From: Zonotrichia leucophrys gambelii
Taxonomy: Eukaryota > Chordata > Aves > Passeriformes > Passerellidae
Reading direction: 5' to 3'
NCBI RefSeq assembly: GCF_028769735.1
Contig: NC_088171.1
Span: 125,882,533-125,946,532, forward strand
Length of the DNA stretch: 64,000 bases
The translations under genes were made by a program, and so were the position numbers. The stretch's first letter is position 1. Every line of letters starts with the position of its first letter. The notes beneath the pieces are model-generated. The model was not told the origin of the DNA and searched no databases. It saw only the letters and a list, made by a program, of their open reading frames with translations. Positions 1 through 13,802 of the stretch are shown piece after piece.

Positions 1-65
1 CAGAATAAAGTAAAACTACTCCTATATATGACTCTTGCTAGGATTAGACCCTTGGGATAAAGTAA

Positions 66-93
66 TTTTTTTTTTTTTTTTTTTTTTTTTTTT
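66..93. repeat. Poly(T) tract, 28 nt
   Basis: An uninterrupted run of 28 T. No retroposed gene or target duplication is evident beside it, so it is listed as a simple repeat. Confidence 0.95.
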
Positions 94-3000
94 GTAATTA
101 CACAGATATTTCTGCACTCCCTGATTATTCTGCTTACAGGCATTGATTCTTCTACACAAGGAAGGTGCAGGATGCAAATGGTGACATTTAGAGATCTGCT
201 TGTATTTTATTGATTGGTGGGATTTTAAAGAATTATCAGTTTTCATGAATATTTATATTTCTCAAAAAATCAACTACTACTTAGTTCACTCAAGCATGAA
301 AGCTAATTCTAAAAAGTATTCAGATATATATGTTTGGCAATTTGTGAGCTGTGTTGTTTTTCTAATAAAGCTGCCACATAGTAATTTAGACTGCCAAATG
401 AAGATGAATATCTGAGTACCACTGAGGATCAAAGTCGTATTTTAATTATTTGTAAAGTGCTTTTAATCTCAATCTCACTTTTCTGGTTTAAGGAAAATTC
501 TTTTCTTTTGTCATTAAGTGATTTTGTGTGTGATTCATGTGACTGTTTCCTCTCTTATGAATAGAGTACCTATGTTTGATTCACACCATCACTTACTTTC
601 AATTTTTTAAAAATATATTTTTATATTCTTTTTTCCTCTGGACTTTGGGGAGCATACTTTGGCAGTGCCTAGGATGACCTAAAATGAGTCTGCCTATGCA
701 AAGTACTTCATAAAGTAACAGTCAGTTTGCACCAGAGACTTTTGATCTAAATGCACTAAATAAGTATGAGATTTGTTTTCATGTGTAAAAGGAGCACTAA
801 CTGGGTCACAGTAATCTGTTTAGCTTGTCTGGCTGTGTGCTGCACAGCAGCAGCAAAGGTTGTGTGTGCAACACGGAATGTAGAGTAAAAGGAGGGACGG
901 AGTAAACATTCAGCCAGGAGAGCAAAGTCTACTCAAACCAAATAATAATTTTCATAGCTGAAATATCTTCTTTTTTTCAGAGATCTCAGCAATTTTTGAT
1001 TGCTGTTGCTCCCTCTCTTATTGCAGTCACCTTAGTTTTAGGTAAACTGCTGCTTCTTCACTTTTCTCTTTTATATCCCTCTTTTCACAGTGACCATTTT
1101 TCTGTTTCTACCTGGAGAACTAGATTGAACCAAGCAAGTTTGCTTCTAAATTTACTATTAATCTCTGAGCTGGCTAAGGAATGGGTGGGCAGAGAAATGA
1201 AAGATGACTGTGTAGGATACACCTCTTCTCTTTTCAAACAGCACAACAATTTCTGTGCTTCTCCTGCCCTCAGAAGAAATCAGCAGAGCTTTTCTTGTCT
1301 CTAGTGGTGCTATATTTCAATGCCATTTTGTCATCCTTCAGAGGCAGGTCAGTGCCATCTCTCTTCTTTAGAGGAATAGCTTTCCGTACCAAGCACTCTG
1401 CTTCAGAGTTTGGGAAAGACATCCTTGACCTTGACTTGCAAGTTCCTACTTCTCAGAGACAGCATTTATTTTTGAGGGTTTTTTTCCCCACAACACCCAG
1501 GTCTCAAGCACAGACACAAAAAATCAGGAATCCTTAGTCTGTGGCAGCTGCCCTGCTGTGCTGCATCTCCTCTCCACCTGTACCTCATCAGCAGGTGCAG
1601 CCTGCAGGCAGCACAAAGCAGGGATGGTTTGAACCAAGGAGGAAAGGAAGGTAATGAAGGAACTGAGCTAGAGGAGGGAGAGCTGTGCAGTGTCCCTCAC
1701 CTTCAAAATATGAGTGTGAGCCTTGGCAAACTGCAATTTTAATATACCTCTAACTAGCTGTTCTTCAAACATGAGATAAAGCTGGCAAAAAACATCTGCC
1801 TGTGCAGGATTTCTTAATGAAGTTTTCATTTTTTTGTGAACACAATGGAATCTTTGATCTTTTGGGATTCTTGTTCCCTTTTAGTTTGGGCTTCTCATTC
1901 CTGCTTTAACCATATCCCATGTGTTCCATGAAGCTGTTCTGGTTTGTGTCTTGGTTTTATCTGAATCATAAGCAAAATTCAGTATTATAAAGAAATTAAT
2001 CTTATCTCAAGCTCTTTAATGTCTGGATTTTTATCTGTTATGTGAATCCTTTTCTTTATAACAGGAAAGTTCACTTGCTGTATCACATTTTGGTCTCCTG
2101 AGGCTCGGTAGTTTGTGGGAGGTTAATAGCTTGAAAGGGGAAAGTAGAGAAGCAACTGAAAACTGATGCTGAGAAATTGGGCAGTAGATGTTTGTTGATT
2201 TCATATAAGAAACCAAATAATTTGAATGGGGAATTGGAGGTAACCAACACAAATGAAAAACTCTGTAGGAATGTTATGCACCGTTCAGCCTCCACATTCA
2301 TATTCCTCTACCTAAGAGGACCACTAGCAGGCTATGATTTTATCAGCACAAGACCAGTTTTATTGAAAATCTGTGCATTTGTTGGCTGTTCCATATTGAG
2401 TTTAGCATTTCAGAGTTCACATTCTAAAGAAAGAAGAGGTCCTTACTGAATATTAGATTATTATTATTGGATTAGATTATGACAAGTCTCTTTGCAGGAG
2501 TAATTATGTGATTTTCTTGTTCAGGGACAGCAATTGAGACACTTGGATTATCAAAGGAAGCATAAAACTGTGTTCAAAATTATTGCATTACCATTCCTAG
2601 CACATTAGCACTGTTACTGACAAATCAGTTGAGACTAGCAGGCAAATATTTAGATTATCAAAATGAGTTTTTCCTTATGAGCAGCAATGCATATTGTTTG
2701 CAGGTGCTGTATTACTGAAAAAAAATATTTGGCAATATGGGTTCATCAAATTTGTTTTATTCCTGTTATTTTGTTTTCACTGCAATTCAATGACATAATA
2801 TCCATGGCTTGTACTTGCAGCAGGCTTTCTGTCCTCTTTCTGATGTTTACCAGCACTGGATCAATGTTCTAAAGGGCAAGTCTGACAGCATTTCTCTGCA
2901 CATAAAGCTCCTGTTTATTAATGAAACTACTCCCATTATAGACAATGGTCTAACTTCTGCAATATGAATTCTCTGACCTATTTGATGAGTGTTTTCCTGC

Positions 3001-3423
3001 AGACTGAATGTAGTTACTCTTCTCCATATCCAGTTACACAAAGAAGGGGTTATTCCCTGCAAGGCAAGCTGTCTCAGCATTAGCCTGACCTTTCCAACTT
3101 TGTTAAAAGAAATGCTTTAAGTTTTTTCTACCTGGAAGAGATTTCCACTTCCACACTCAGAACAGCCTATCCTTCTGCTCTTTCTCTTAGCTGTCTGCTC
3201 CTAGACAGGACTATTGCATGAGAATAAACGTATACATCAGTATTCCACTCAGAACCTGCCTTGCTGTGTACCACGTTACCAGTTAAAAGCACACAAATAG
3301 GTGGTTGCAGGACTACATCCACTGCTTAGTTTCTGCAATATGGAGGGAGAAGATGAAGTATTTAAGGCCAGTTCTGTGTTCTGAGGATGTTGTGGGCAAA
3401 AGCAGCCTGGAAACGATAATATG
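94..3423. other. Non-coding stretch, nothing recognised
   Basis: Mixed AT-rich sequence. A somewhat richer patch with many TGCAG/GCAGC words lies near 1530-1680. No exon with flanking splice sites and protein similarity is visible, and open frames are short and unlike known proteins. Confidence 0.5.
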
Positions 3424-3648
3424 GATTAGATTGTACATACAGAAGTCATTTTTTTACTCTGTGTGTGGCAAGACACTGGAACAGGATACCCAGAGTTGTG
3501 AATCTCACATCACTGGAATTGTTCAAAACCAGTCTGGATGGGGGTTTGAGAAACCTGATATAGTGGTAATGACCCTGCGTGTGGCAGGGATGGTTGGAAT
3601 ATGTGTTCAAGGTCCCTTCCAATTTAAAGCATTGTGTGATTCTATATG
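3424..3648 (+). mobile_element. CR1 LINE 3' end
   Basis: Recognisable CR1 3'-end blocks occur in order: TTAGATTGTACATACAGAAG, then GGCAAGACACTGGAACAGG with ATACCCAGAG. GTTCAAAACCAGTCTGGATGG, GGCAGGGATGGTTGGAATATG and GGTCCCTTCCAATTTAAAGC follow. It terminates in GTGTGATTCTATATG. The copy is diverged and carries only the last C-terminal codons and 3' UTR. Confidence 0.9.
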
Positions 3649-5509
3649 GATACTCCTTCCCAGTATTGTAGGACTTTTGAGGAGCAATGAAATTTAGAGC
3701 ACCCATAAAATTAAAGTCAAGGTGGTGCAGAACAAATAGAAAGTAGTAAAATGCCAAAAAGTTAAAAGATTCTTCCATATTCCTGACTCATACTTTAGGA
3801 CATTTTTGACTCATTGCTGCAAAAACATAATAAAAATGGGGTTTTTTCTGCTAAAGAAAAAATGAAAAAATAGTGGATCTTGATTTTTAGGACCATAGTC
3901 TACGTTTTTGGTCATGTTTATGCACATAGTAACTCTACTATGATGTTAAAGTGTTTCTGGTATATCAGCTATAAAAACATTCTTGGTATTTAATATTTGA
4001 AGAATAATCCCTACAATGGCTCATGAACTTGGATACTTTCTGTGCTGTAATGGTGACTATATGAGCAGGTGGTTAACCTTCATTTTAGGAGTGCTGTAAT
4101 GTAATTAATTAAAAGCTCCAATCTGGATTTTAGGCTGTTTGTGTTAGTTAGATTGTTGGTCCCACTGGTCCTCCAGCTGGTTTGATAGCTCTGCTCCTGA
4201 TCTGCTGGAGTGAGTGACTTAGCTACACAGGCAGGAGCAGTTCTGGACATGCGCCAAAAGCAAAACTTCACAGACAGCCACCACATTTTGAGTCATAAAG
4301 TGATGTAGGAGATGATGAGTCACCACACTAAAACACAAAGTCAGAGTTAAACACCAGAGAAATGGATAACTGCAAATATCAGCTTCAGTTCTGTCATTAT
4401 GAAGAATAAACTGTAATAATTAGATTAGAATTCACTGTAACTGGGCTAATAAAAAGTTCTTGATTTACCTGTACTTTAATGCTTGCAATAAATAATTATT
4501 ACTCTGCAAGGTACTTCTGCAAGTTACATGATTGCATGGTTTTGTATGCTCCCTTGAGGCTTGTCTATAATCTGGATGCATGTTTGACTATTTCTTCACT
4601 GTTACACTTGCCTTGCACACACCCCTCAGCGTGGGCTTGCCTCATGGTGCCAGATTTGTGTGAATTCTGCATCACAGCTAGGCTGGTGTAGAAATAAGCA
4701 CCACCAACTCTGTCTCTCCAGCTAAGCACTCACTTTCCTGCGTACTCCCAGTGCCTTCTGATGGGGTACCACAGGGGCACTGCAGCTCCAAAATTGGTTG
4801 TGTGGTAATTTGTCTGCTTATTATGGCTTAAAGAAGCCATAACTTAAAAAAGCTTTCTCAAGACTATTTCTCTGCTAATATGAGCAATAGCCTTTTAAGC
4901 CAAAGAGAAAATGTTTTTAGAATGCAGAATGGGATTTTTCTGCTGCAGCTTTGTATCAAAACTCATATATCAGTTTTAAGTTCTGTTTTCTAAATCATTT
5001 CACTCTGGGCCCAATCCAAAGGGTGGTTGTCAATTTGTTACTGCTATTAAAGAAAAATACAAATTAGAGGGGGGAAAATGTACTGTGAGGCTGACAAGCT
5101 TTAAAATTTGCTGTTATTTCTTTTGCCATGCTCATAGTAGAAGATTGTGTAGTAACAGACAGAAAAACAGGTGGTTCTGAACTCTGAATACCAAATTGTT
5201 TCATTTTCTGGCAGTGGCCCAATCACATAAATATTGCTGGGGGTTGAGAAAAGCACCCTAATAAATCAGCCAACATGCAGAATACCTAGATTGAAAATGT
5301 TTTTGGCTATTGTTTTGGGAAAACTCTTTGTATTTATATTCTACTGTCTTTTAGCTGTAGGAAAAAAAAGCCTTAATTTTCTGGCTGTTAAGATGTTTGC
5401 CATGAACCCATTTGGGAGCTGAGAAATTTTTTTTTTCACAATCAAAAATTCCACTGAATTTAATTTTTCTGTCTGTTTAGTTTAGATGTAAACATTGTAG
5501 TGAGAAGCA
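3649..5509. other. Non-coding stretch, nothing recognised
   Basis: AT-rich intronic or flanking sequence without repeats or exons I can name. Confidence 0.5.
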
Positions 5510-5885
5510 AACACAGCCGCTAAAGCATTTAAGCCATCCTGGCTGGCCATATAGCTGCTGGAGCGAGAGGGGAAAAACAGGATTGCAATCCAAGGGGAAA
5601 GTGTGACCTTCTGTCCTGCATGGCTGGACCTTGGAGAGCCTCTGGGGACCTTTGCCATGTGTTTTGCAGTTGACTTTGCTGTTGCCTTGTGGATAATAAA
5701 CAAGCCCTGAGGAGGGTGTTCTCAGAGGATTGCAGCTTGGAGCCTTGTGCTGCTTCCCTCTCTGTGCCGAGTGCCCACCGGCACGGGGGCTGCTCCTGTA
5801 GCTCTGCTCTGCACACGGAGAATTTCTCATCCCTATGGCTAATCAGGAATTGGGAAAACCAATTAGGCTGAAGGATCAGGGCCTG
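5510..5885 (+). repeat. GC-rich segment, possible degraded LTR
   Basis: The segment is clearly richer in G+C and CpG than its flanks. It contains TTGCCTTGTGGATAATAAAC (AATAAA at 5695-5700), followed about 70 nt later by a C/G-rich stretch. This arrangement resembles the R/U5 part of an LTR. I cannot locate TG...CA ends or a target duplication, and I do not firmly recognise the family. An unrelated CpG-rich remnant is the alternative. Confidence 0.35.
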
Positions 5886-6742
5886 ATGATGCCAGAGGTA
5901 AAGATAAAAGATAGCTGTAAGAAAAAATGTCAGTGTTCTGTCTAACCTGAAGAAGAGGGAGGCTTCAGCCTCAGAGGTCTATCTAATGTGCCCACATATA
6001 TCTCCTCAAAAATTAAATTAACTTCTAAGTTCTCTTTGTTGATCTAATCTTCTGTCTTCATGATCTCAAAAGATAGTTTGCATTTGCAGTTATTTTGTTC
6101 CACAGTATGCTGAAAAGAGTTGGAAAGAGCTGAAAATATGGAAAGCTTCTGAGGTCAGGACTGTTGAGGCATTTTTGGATTCACCAGTGGGTAATGGTAT
6201 AATCTAGCCTTTCATGCTGTCTCAGATCTTGGGAATCAGACAGGTCTGGTTTTGTGAGTGTTTCAGGGTCTCGTGAAAGGAATGAAAATAAACAGGGGAA
6301 ATTAATGAATGTTATTGTTACATGCATAACACAGTACACTCTCTGCATATCACGTAATCTCTGAGTGGTAACAAAGATGGTTTATCACTGTTTCAAAAAT
6401 TATTTTTCTAAGCACACCTCTTAAGGACATTTTTATTACAATGTCAATTACTCTTAGAATGTAAAATGGAATGATGATTCCATTATATGATGAATATTCA
6501 AACTTGCTTTTGCTCAACCTGCACTATTCCTCATTATACATTTACTTGTAGCACTATCTCTATAGTATTAATTTAGATTCAGTGGATAGAAGTTATTTAT
6601 GATTTCAAATAAAATATCTTAGTAAGTCTGTCTGTCATCAGACCAGTCTTTTAGAAAAAAAGATATGATCAAAAAATAATCTATATTTATATTTATTGCA
6701 TCCCTATTGTATACAGTTTATAGCCAGTGATATTCATGTGAG

Positions 6743-6744
<2 letters not shown>

Positions 6745-6782
<38 letters not shown>
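6745..6782. repeat. Compound microsatellite (TG)11(AG)8
   Basis: Eleven TG units run directly into eight AG units. It is likely to be length-variable. Confidence 0.97.
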
Positions 6783-6783
<1 letters not shown>

Positions 6784-9369
6784 TACTACTGTGCAGTGAC
6801 ATTTTGTTTAATGCATTACAAAAAGGAAGAAATCGTTTGGAATTTAACTAAACTGGAATTATTTTAAATTACTGAGAATTAGAGTGAATTCATCTGGAAG
6901 CACATTTTGGTCTGACATTTGATTTTGGGAATTAGGACTGTTTGTTCCCTCTTCATCTCCATCAGTGATGGAAGCAAAACAAGAGAGCTGGAAAGAAACA
7001 CTAAGTAATTTTTTAAAAAGACAGAAAAAGTGAAGAGGAGACACTATTCAGTTTATTTCATTGCAAAGGTTCTGTAAGTAAACACGAACATACAGAAAAT
7101 TAAACCAGAAGTTAAAGATTATCTAGTCTGGTTGCTAGTTATATGGAGAAAACCTAGACAAAAGCTAGTGGGCTTTCACTGCATTTAAAATTCCTGTCCT
7201 CTAAATCCCAAGGGGAGGGTGTGCTCCCAGCTGCAGTAATGTGAGTCCTTCTGTTGAGGACTGGGAGCGTTTGGGGTACAGGTTTCACAGCATTGATGTG
7301 GATATGTCTGCCCTGGGTGGGATCCTGTGCCCTGGATGCTCACCTTAACAGAGTCAAGGGCTGCAGCTCTAAATGTGTGGTTCTCAAAAGCAAAGTCTGT
7401 ACCACCTTAGCTTTAATTTTCTCTTGATTCAATAATCACAGTGACCATTCTGTCATTTTGGGGGGATTTAACGACCCTCTGTGGAACCACTTAAAATGTA
7501 TGCTATGCATAAAATGATTTTTTTTCTCTGTGATTTACTGATCCATACAGATCAGAAAGCCAACCTACTGAACTATGGGCACTGACTGTGCCTGCACTTG
7601 AACTTGTACAAAGACAAGCAGGTCAAACCTGGGAATTTTCTGTTGCCAGCTTAAAATCCAGCGGATTCCTATTGTGAAATATGTTAGGATGTTGTTGTTA
7701 AAGACTTTTTATTCAATCATCACCAAATTAATTTAATGTCTGAAGACTCCTTTGAATAGAGATTTTTTTTTTTTTAATCTGATCGATTCTCAGTTTTTCT
7801 CCCACCCAATTTCCATTGGCATAAGGTTCTGAAACAGGACTGAGGATTACTGTGAGGCCATAATTAGATTTTAAATGGTAATATCTTTCTAATATCTTCT
7901 GGCAAGGAGTTTGAATAGTTACTTTTTTCCACTAGCATCCAATTAATGATGCAAAGCACAACGGTGAAATATGGCTGGGGAAATTTTTACATGCTTTATA
8001 CTTTCATTCACACAAAAAAGAAAATACTGTTCTCTTCAAAAGTGACATGCAGAAAGTGGATTCACTTATCAAATGTCTCTGTGCAAGAATGCAGAATATT
8101 GCCCTTGTAGGTGCATTAAATTTGATGCATATTTTATTTCTGAAGCTCACAAAAAAAGCAGAGTTTAATTTCTGCAAATATATTCCAAGAGCAAAGACAT
8201 GAATACAGCTTTCTTTTTGGAAAAATCTGCACACTTTTATTAATCTCAAAATATTGATTCAAACATATTTGAAAAATATAGACACAATATTATTTGTAGC
8301 AAGGGCCTATTTCAGACATTGATTACTGCACTTCGACTGCCTTTTTCTAAGCCAATAACAACGGGATGTTTACAATGTAAACTAAAGCCTGTTTGGGATC
8401 TAACTGATGGCTTTAAGATAAACACAGCACAAAAATAAAATCGTGGAATAAAATGCCAATTGATCATTTCTAGTAGAGTTATAGCTGGTATTTGTGAGTT
8501 CTTAACCTACATCACCTTTTCCCATAAGAGAGCTTTAAGTCATAGCTCCTTGAACTCTCTGGTTTTGTCTTAGTGCAGAACTCCAGGCACTACTTGGAGA
8601 TTTACCCTTCCTATTTCTTTTGGATACAATTCTTTGGACACTAAATCTAAGGTATTTCAGACTTTATAGGAGTCAAACTAATGCTTTTAGCTTATGCATC
8701 CAAAATGGCAAGATTTTCTAATGCACCCTCTGATACATTGCTTTATACTTCAGAAATACAGATCTGTAATGTTTTCTCCCTTTCTTACACTGGAAAAAGA
8801 ATTTATTCTGCTGATTGCAAGTGTAGGCATTGTTCTGTATGAATTAAAGAAAAATTATGTGCAGTGCACTCAACTCTTTACCCTTAATTGGAAAATGAAC
8901 ATGAATTGTCTTAAATCTAAATAGATTATGAAAAACTCTGAAAGTACAGATTTAAAACTTGTTTTTAAAATTTTCATTTTCAATTTAATTTCACAGTTTA
9001 TTCATACATTCATACATCTCTACTTTGAATCTATCTTTTCTGTTCTGGCCCAAGCAAACCCAAGTATCTTAGAATGGAAATTTAAATAATTTACATTTAT
9101 AATTACATGAACCAAATGCATATATCCATCCTACAATTTATACTTCCTAGGCTTAAAAATAATTTTGTCCTTAGCTGCAAGGTGGTGTGGTCTTCTTTCA
9201 TGGAATTTGAGAATAATTAATTAATTTGATCAAAACATTAAAGCTAATATATCTATTACCTGAAATTTTACCAGTCTATAGAAAATGTTTCATACAGAAG
9301 AGAAACTAACAATCAAGGGATATGGCAAACACCAGTTGTAAAATCTTTGATGGTTATGGCATTTTAGTG

Positions 9370-9446
9370 TGTATATACATATGTATAACCAAATATATTT
9401 ACCTCAAGTATATATGTATTATATATATTACACATGTATATATAAA
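9370..9446. repeat. AT-rich (TA/TG)n low-complexity stretch
   Basis: Repeated TATATA, TATACATATGTATA and TATATATGTATTATATATAT words form an imperfect purine/pyrimidine-alternating tract with several short palindromes. Confidence 0.85.
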
Positions 9447-12400
9447 ACTTCCTTGGTTATAGTTTTCAGTTGCAGTAATTGAAGAAAGCTTTTTTACTTT
9501 GGAAAACACCTTTGCAAGAAGCTAATATTTTAACATGGCATCTTTAAAATCTCATAGTACATGCTCCACAACTAAATGTAAATCAGATCTTTCTCATATT
9601 TTTCTTGAAATAGAATGGAATGTCTGTGTCTACCCAGCTGGTCTGGTTACCCAGGTGAAGCTCCATTATACATCTGTACTCAGGGGACACTAAGATGTTA
9701 ATAGGCAAAATACTTCTCCTTTGCAACAAGTTCACAGTTCCCTTTTCTCAGCAGCATCTCTGTGATTTCTCTAAGCAAATCAAGTGAACTAACTGGAACA
9801 CCATGGGATCACCATTATTCTTATGCTCAAAGAAAGGCATTTTTCCTGAGTTTTCCTGTCTGCTGGAAAATTTGAGTTATCTCCTATTGATTTTTTATTC
9901 TTGCCCAGGCATTTTTTTGAGTGTGTGCATCAACATCTGACGACTTTTGAAGACATTTCTATGTCCAGCCTAGTGACAAGGGTAATACCTCTCTGACATA
10001 AGTCCCCTGACAGGACTGTCTAGGGTCCTGAGGAATGTTTCATGGCTCACTGGTGCTCCCTAGATCTTCTGCCAAAGATCGATGGGACCCTAATCCATAG
10101 TTCAGACTCAGAACTGCTGTGGCCATGCAATAAATGTGAGCAATAAATATGAGCGTTAATAGAGAAAACATTAAAAAAAAGAGGTTTCATCCCTGTTTAT
10201 GAAAGAGTTTATGAACTTCCTATTTTTTTATGTGCTTGTACTGTTACATTTGAAGTGTGTTGGTATTTCTGGAGTATCCCATATGGTTCTTGCAAAGAAT
10301 AGTGCTAAATAGAAAGAAGGATGCATAGTAAAGCTTAAGATGAACAATGCATCTCAGACACCTCAGAGCCTCTATAGAGATCAAAGTTGCTGAGATACCA
10401 TCATGTCAGCTACCAGAGAGATTGTGAAAAAGACCATGAAAAAGCAAATATTCTTCATATGGTAAGAAAAATCTCATATTCATACCAATGGATGCAATGA
10501 GATAAAAATAACCTTCTAGTTTCAAAGTGTTCATTCTACAAAACAAAATTTGACTTTGCAACTCAGCAAAGATTTGGACTTCAAACATTTTTTAGCTGGC
10601 AGATATGTAAAATTAGTTAATTTCTTTTGCTTCACATTTTAAAATCAGCCTTCATTACAGTTGTTGCATTTAAATTCTAGTTAATACTATGCACCTTTAA
10701 GGCATGAGTGTTGCAAAATCTCTGTCCTATCTCTGGAGATAAATATCAGCAGAAATGGACAGGTAGTTATTCCAAGGGACATTGATGATCTGATACAGTT
10801 ATCTCAGATGACTCTGGAATATTTTTTCTTTTTGATGTGTCTCTATATCTCTATATGCAGTGGTTCTGGGAAACTACTCTTTTAGAGTAAATATTTTTTT
10901 GCAATTATTTCTTTTAAACAAAAAGCTAACCCAAAAAAACTGAGAGGTTTAACTCCCATTCCTAAAGTGAATAAACACCTAAATAAGAACACGTATTTTT
11001 GGGTGAGGAGTGTGAAAAGCAGAATGTTGAGCTAGCAATAGAAATACTTCTCCATTTATTTTTTAATTTCTTTTTTCCTCCACTTTACTTTCTTTCTCCA
11101 CAGGCTTTTAGAGAAGCAGGGAGTGATGGAATGGGTACTCAAGAAAAGCATCAAATTGGCAAAATAGAAGCTAATCAGGCAAGAAGATTATAGATGATTG
11201 GGGACCTAGGCAAAAGCTGCATTTGCTGCTGGAGAAGGGAGCTAGAAAGCAGATGTGGTCTATAAATGGCAAATTCTTTAATCCTCCTGTACAACAAAAA
11301 GCAGACAAAACTGTAGGTGTACTGAATAGGAGAGCAAGCCACAATGGTGTGAAGGCAGAAGAGCTGGGGGAGGGAAGGGAGCTGTGTGGTGCAGGAAGGA
11401 GCGAAGGTGTGGGACGTTCCAGACCTATGAGGAGCAGGGAATGGAGTGCTTTGAATAGCACTCTGCAAAAAGCAGCCACTCTGGCCAAGCTGTCTGGCTT
11501 GCCTGCAGCAGAGCCATCAGAGGCAGTTTCTCTCTTTCAGAGGCAGGAAATACGGAGGAGGTTGCAAATTTGGGAGGCAGATTCTCCCCTGTGCCACCTA
11601 CTCTGCTAACGGTGGGTGTAGCAAACCAGACTCCGTGTCTCGCACCGCTCTTTTCTGTCGTGCTGCATATTCATACTCTCTTCTTTCTCAGTCCAACGGC
11701 AGCAAGGTCTGTCCCTGAGGCAGCAAAATACAGAATCAAAAGATGAGGGTGAGAACCAGACTTGGTGCAAGATACAGAATAGGAAAGGGTTGAAAAGAGA
11801 GCTGTAAGACTCAAGGTGTAATCATTGCCATGTGCCCAGTAGTGCTACTTTGGGACTTGAGAACAAGAGATCACTTCAGGGAAGCATTCTCATTCTCCTA
11901 AGCTAAATGTTCCACTCTTTCCCTAAATCCTTCAAACACAAGATTGACTCTACTGCTTGCTTTCAGAGTTTGGAAGGGAACATATTTTACTAATCCTTTC
12001 ATGATTTCATATCACCTCCAGGAGTTACATGTATGGTTTCAAGTTTCTGTGTGGTCTAATGCCTGCTAATATACTGCTTGTCAAAAAGTAATAGAAATTA
12101 TTAACAATTTTAAGATGCTGACATCTGTTTCTTAAAAAGAAATCTGTGCTTTAAAAAGATGAATCATGTGTTAATAATTAATCTTTTTGTTACTTCTCAC
12201 CTTTTAGAAACACCCCCTTGTGTCTTCATTGTAAAAAAGACTCATTTCCGGCTGTTACCCTGCCCTTAGACATCAGTAGTCTTCTTCCTTTCTCAACAAA
12301 ATTAAACTTGACTCAAAGATCTTGATAGAACTTTATTTAGCTTGTAAACCTTGCTTTTTACAGTTTCAGATCAAGTTGAAAGTAAAGGCAAGAGCACATC

Positions 12401-13780
12401 TCTTGTGAGTGGGCACAAGTGAAAGTGTTGATTCAGCACTTAGCTGTTAGCAAAAAAACAAGCATGAAGGAAAGTCAAAATTTTTCTACAGTTCACAATT
12501 CTGTTGTAAAATCCAGTGTTCATGGGCTTGTGATTATTTTTCCTTTATATTATGCTCTTCTGCCCATTTGATGTAAGTTATGTTCTTGACATGTTCCTTA
12601 TTTTTTCCCAGTAACTCTTGAAATTGACATTTCTTTAGATCTTTTTATTTTATTCCACCAATAGTACATTGAATCACAGTTCTCACCAATCACCTCACCT
12701 CTGATTTGTGTTCAATAGCCTGCTTTTCCAAGTCTGAAAGTTATTTCATGTTCCTTTTCTTTGCTTCTAATTCAACACTCATTGTACATAATTGCAGGGT
12801 AGAGCGATGATTACTCTCCAAAGAATTACAATCAAACTTGGCTTGTTAGTGTGTAAAGCTCTGACTGTTAATCACAATCATTTAAACAGTAGCTAACCCT
12901 CACTGAAACACAGATGGCATGTTGTCAGCATTTCAAGCAACCCAACTCACTGTCCCAGAGAGGACTTTGTTATGCTTTTAAGTTCTGCTTCTCTTCCGTG
13001 ATGCTGAGCGGTATCTGCTGGATTTGATACTCTCTCAAACACTAAGGAGGAGCGCAGAATTACTGTACATCTGTAGCATCTCATGCAAATAAAAATGCAT
13101 AATTCTCTTTTTTGTTTTACTCAAAATGTAAAGTTCAACAGTACAACACAGAATGAAGACAAAAAGAAGCTCTATGAAATAAAACTTCTATTATTAATAG
13201 GAAGCAATCTTGATTAAAACTAGAAAGTAATTTAAAATATGTGCATATTTGACTTGAGGAAACAGTGGTAAGCTTGATCAGTAATGGTAATTGAGAGGGT
13301 CCCATGATCTCAGGAGAGTTCTAAGGTCTGGTGATTTTCAGCAAGCCATGAAATAAATAGATAACTAATTTTCCAGTGTTTCTGACACAAAAGCTCAAAT
13401 ATTGTATATCTAGGAGTAGAACAAATCATATCATCAGTTCCAAGGCCTCAAGCAAGGATTTTCAATAAGAATTATTAAATGTCTCATGCAATATGACAAC
13501 ACAATTCATAAAAGACTATGTTTCTTCAAAAACATGTGTTTCGAAAAGGTTTAAAATACACCTAGAAAAGTTTAACTCTTACACTGTAGAAAAGGAACCT
13601 CTGAAATGTCAGGTAACAGTGCTGAGAGCAGCAGAAGACCGACTAAGGTTTTTGCTCCTGCAGATTCAGTATGTGCTTGTCTGTCACGCTGTCTCCTTTC
13701 AAAACTACCCTATCAGTAAAACAGAGAATAAAAATTCCTTATGCAGAAGATACCTTTGGAAATTGAGTTGCTGTTTTGGG

Positions 13781-13802
13781 AAAAAAAAAAAAAAAAAAAA
13801 AA
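13781..13802. repeat. Poly(A) tract, 22 nt
   Basis: An uninterrupted run of 22 A. The upstream sequence has no recognisable retroposed gene. Confidence 0.95.

Noticed and set aside
66..93. Poly(T) as the tail of a retroposed gene on the minus strand
   Set aside because: No gene-like sequence or matching target duplication was found beside it.
3305..3697. 130-codon open frame on the plus strand
   Set aside because: It overlaps the CR1 3' end, which is mostly untranslated; the frame is incidental.
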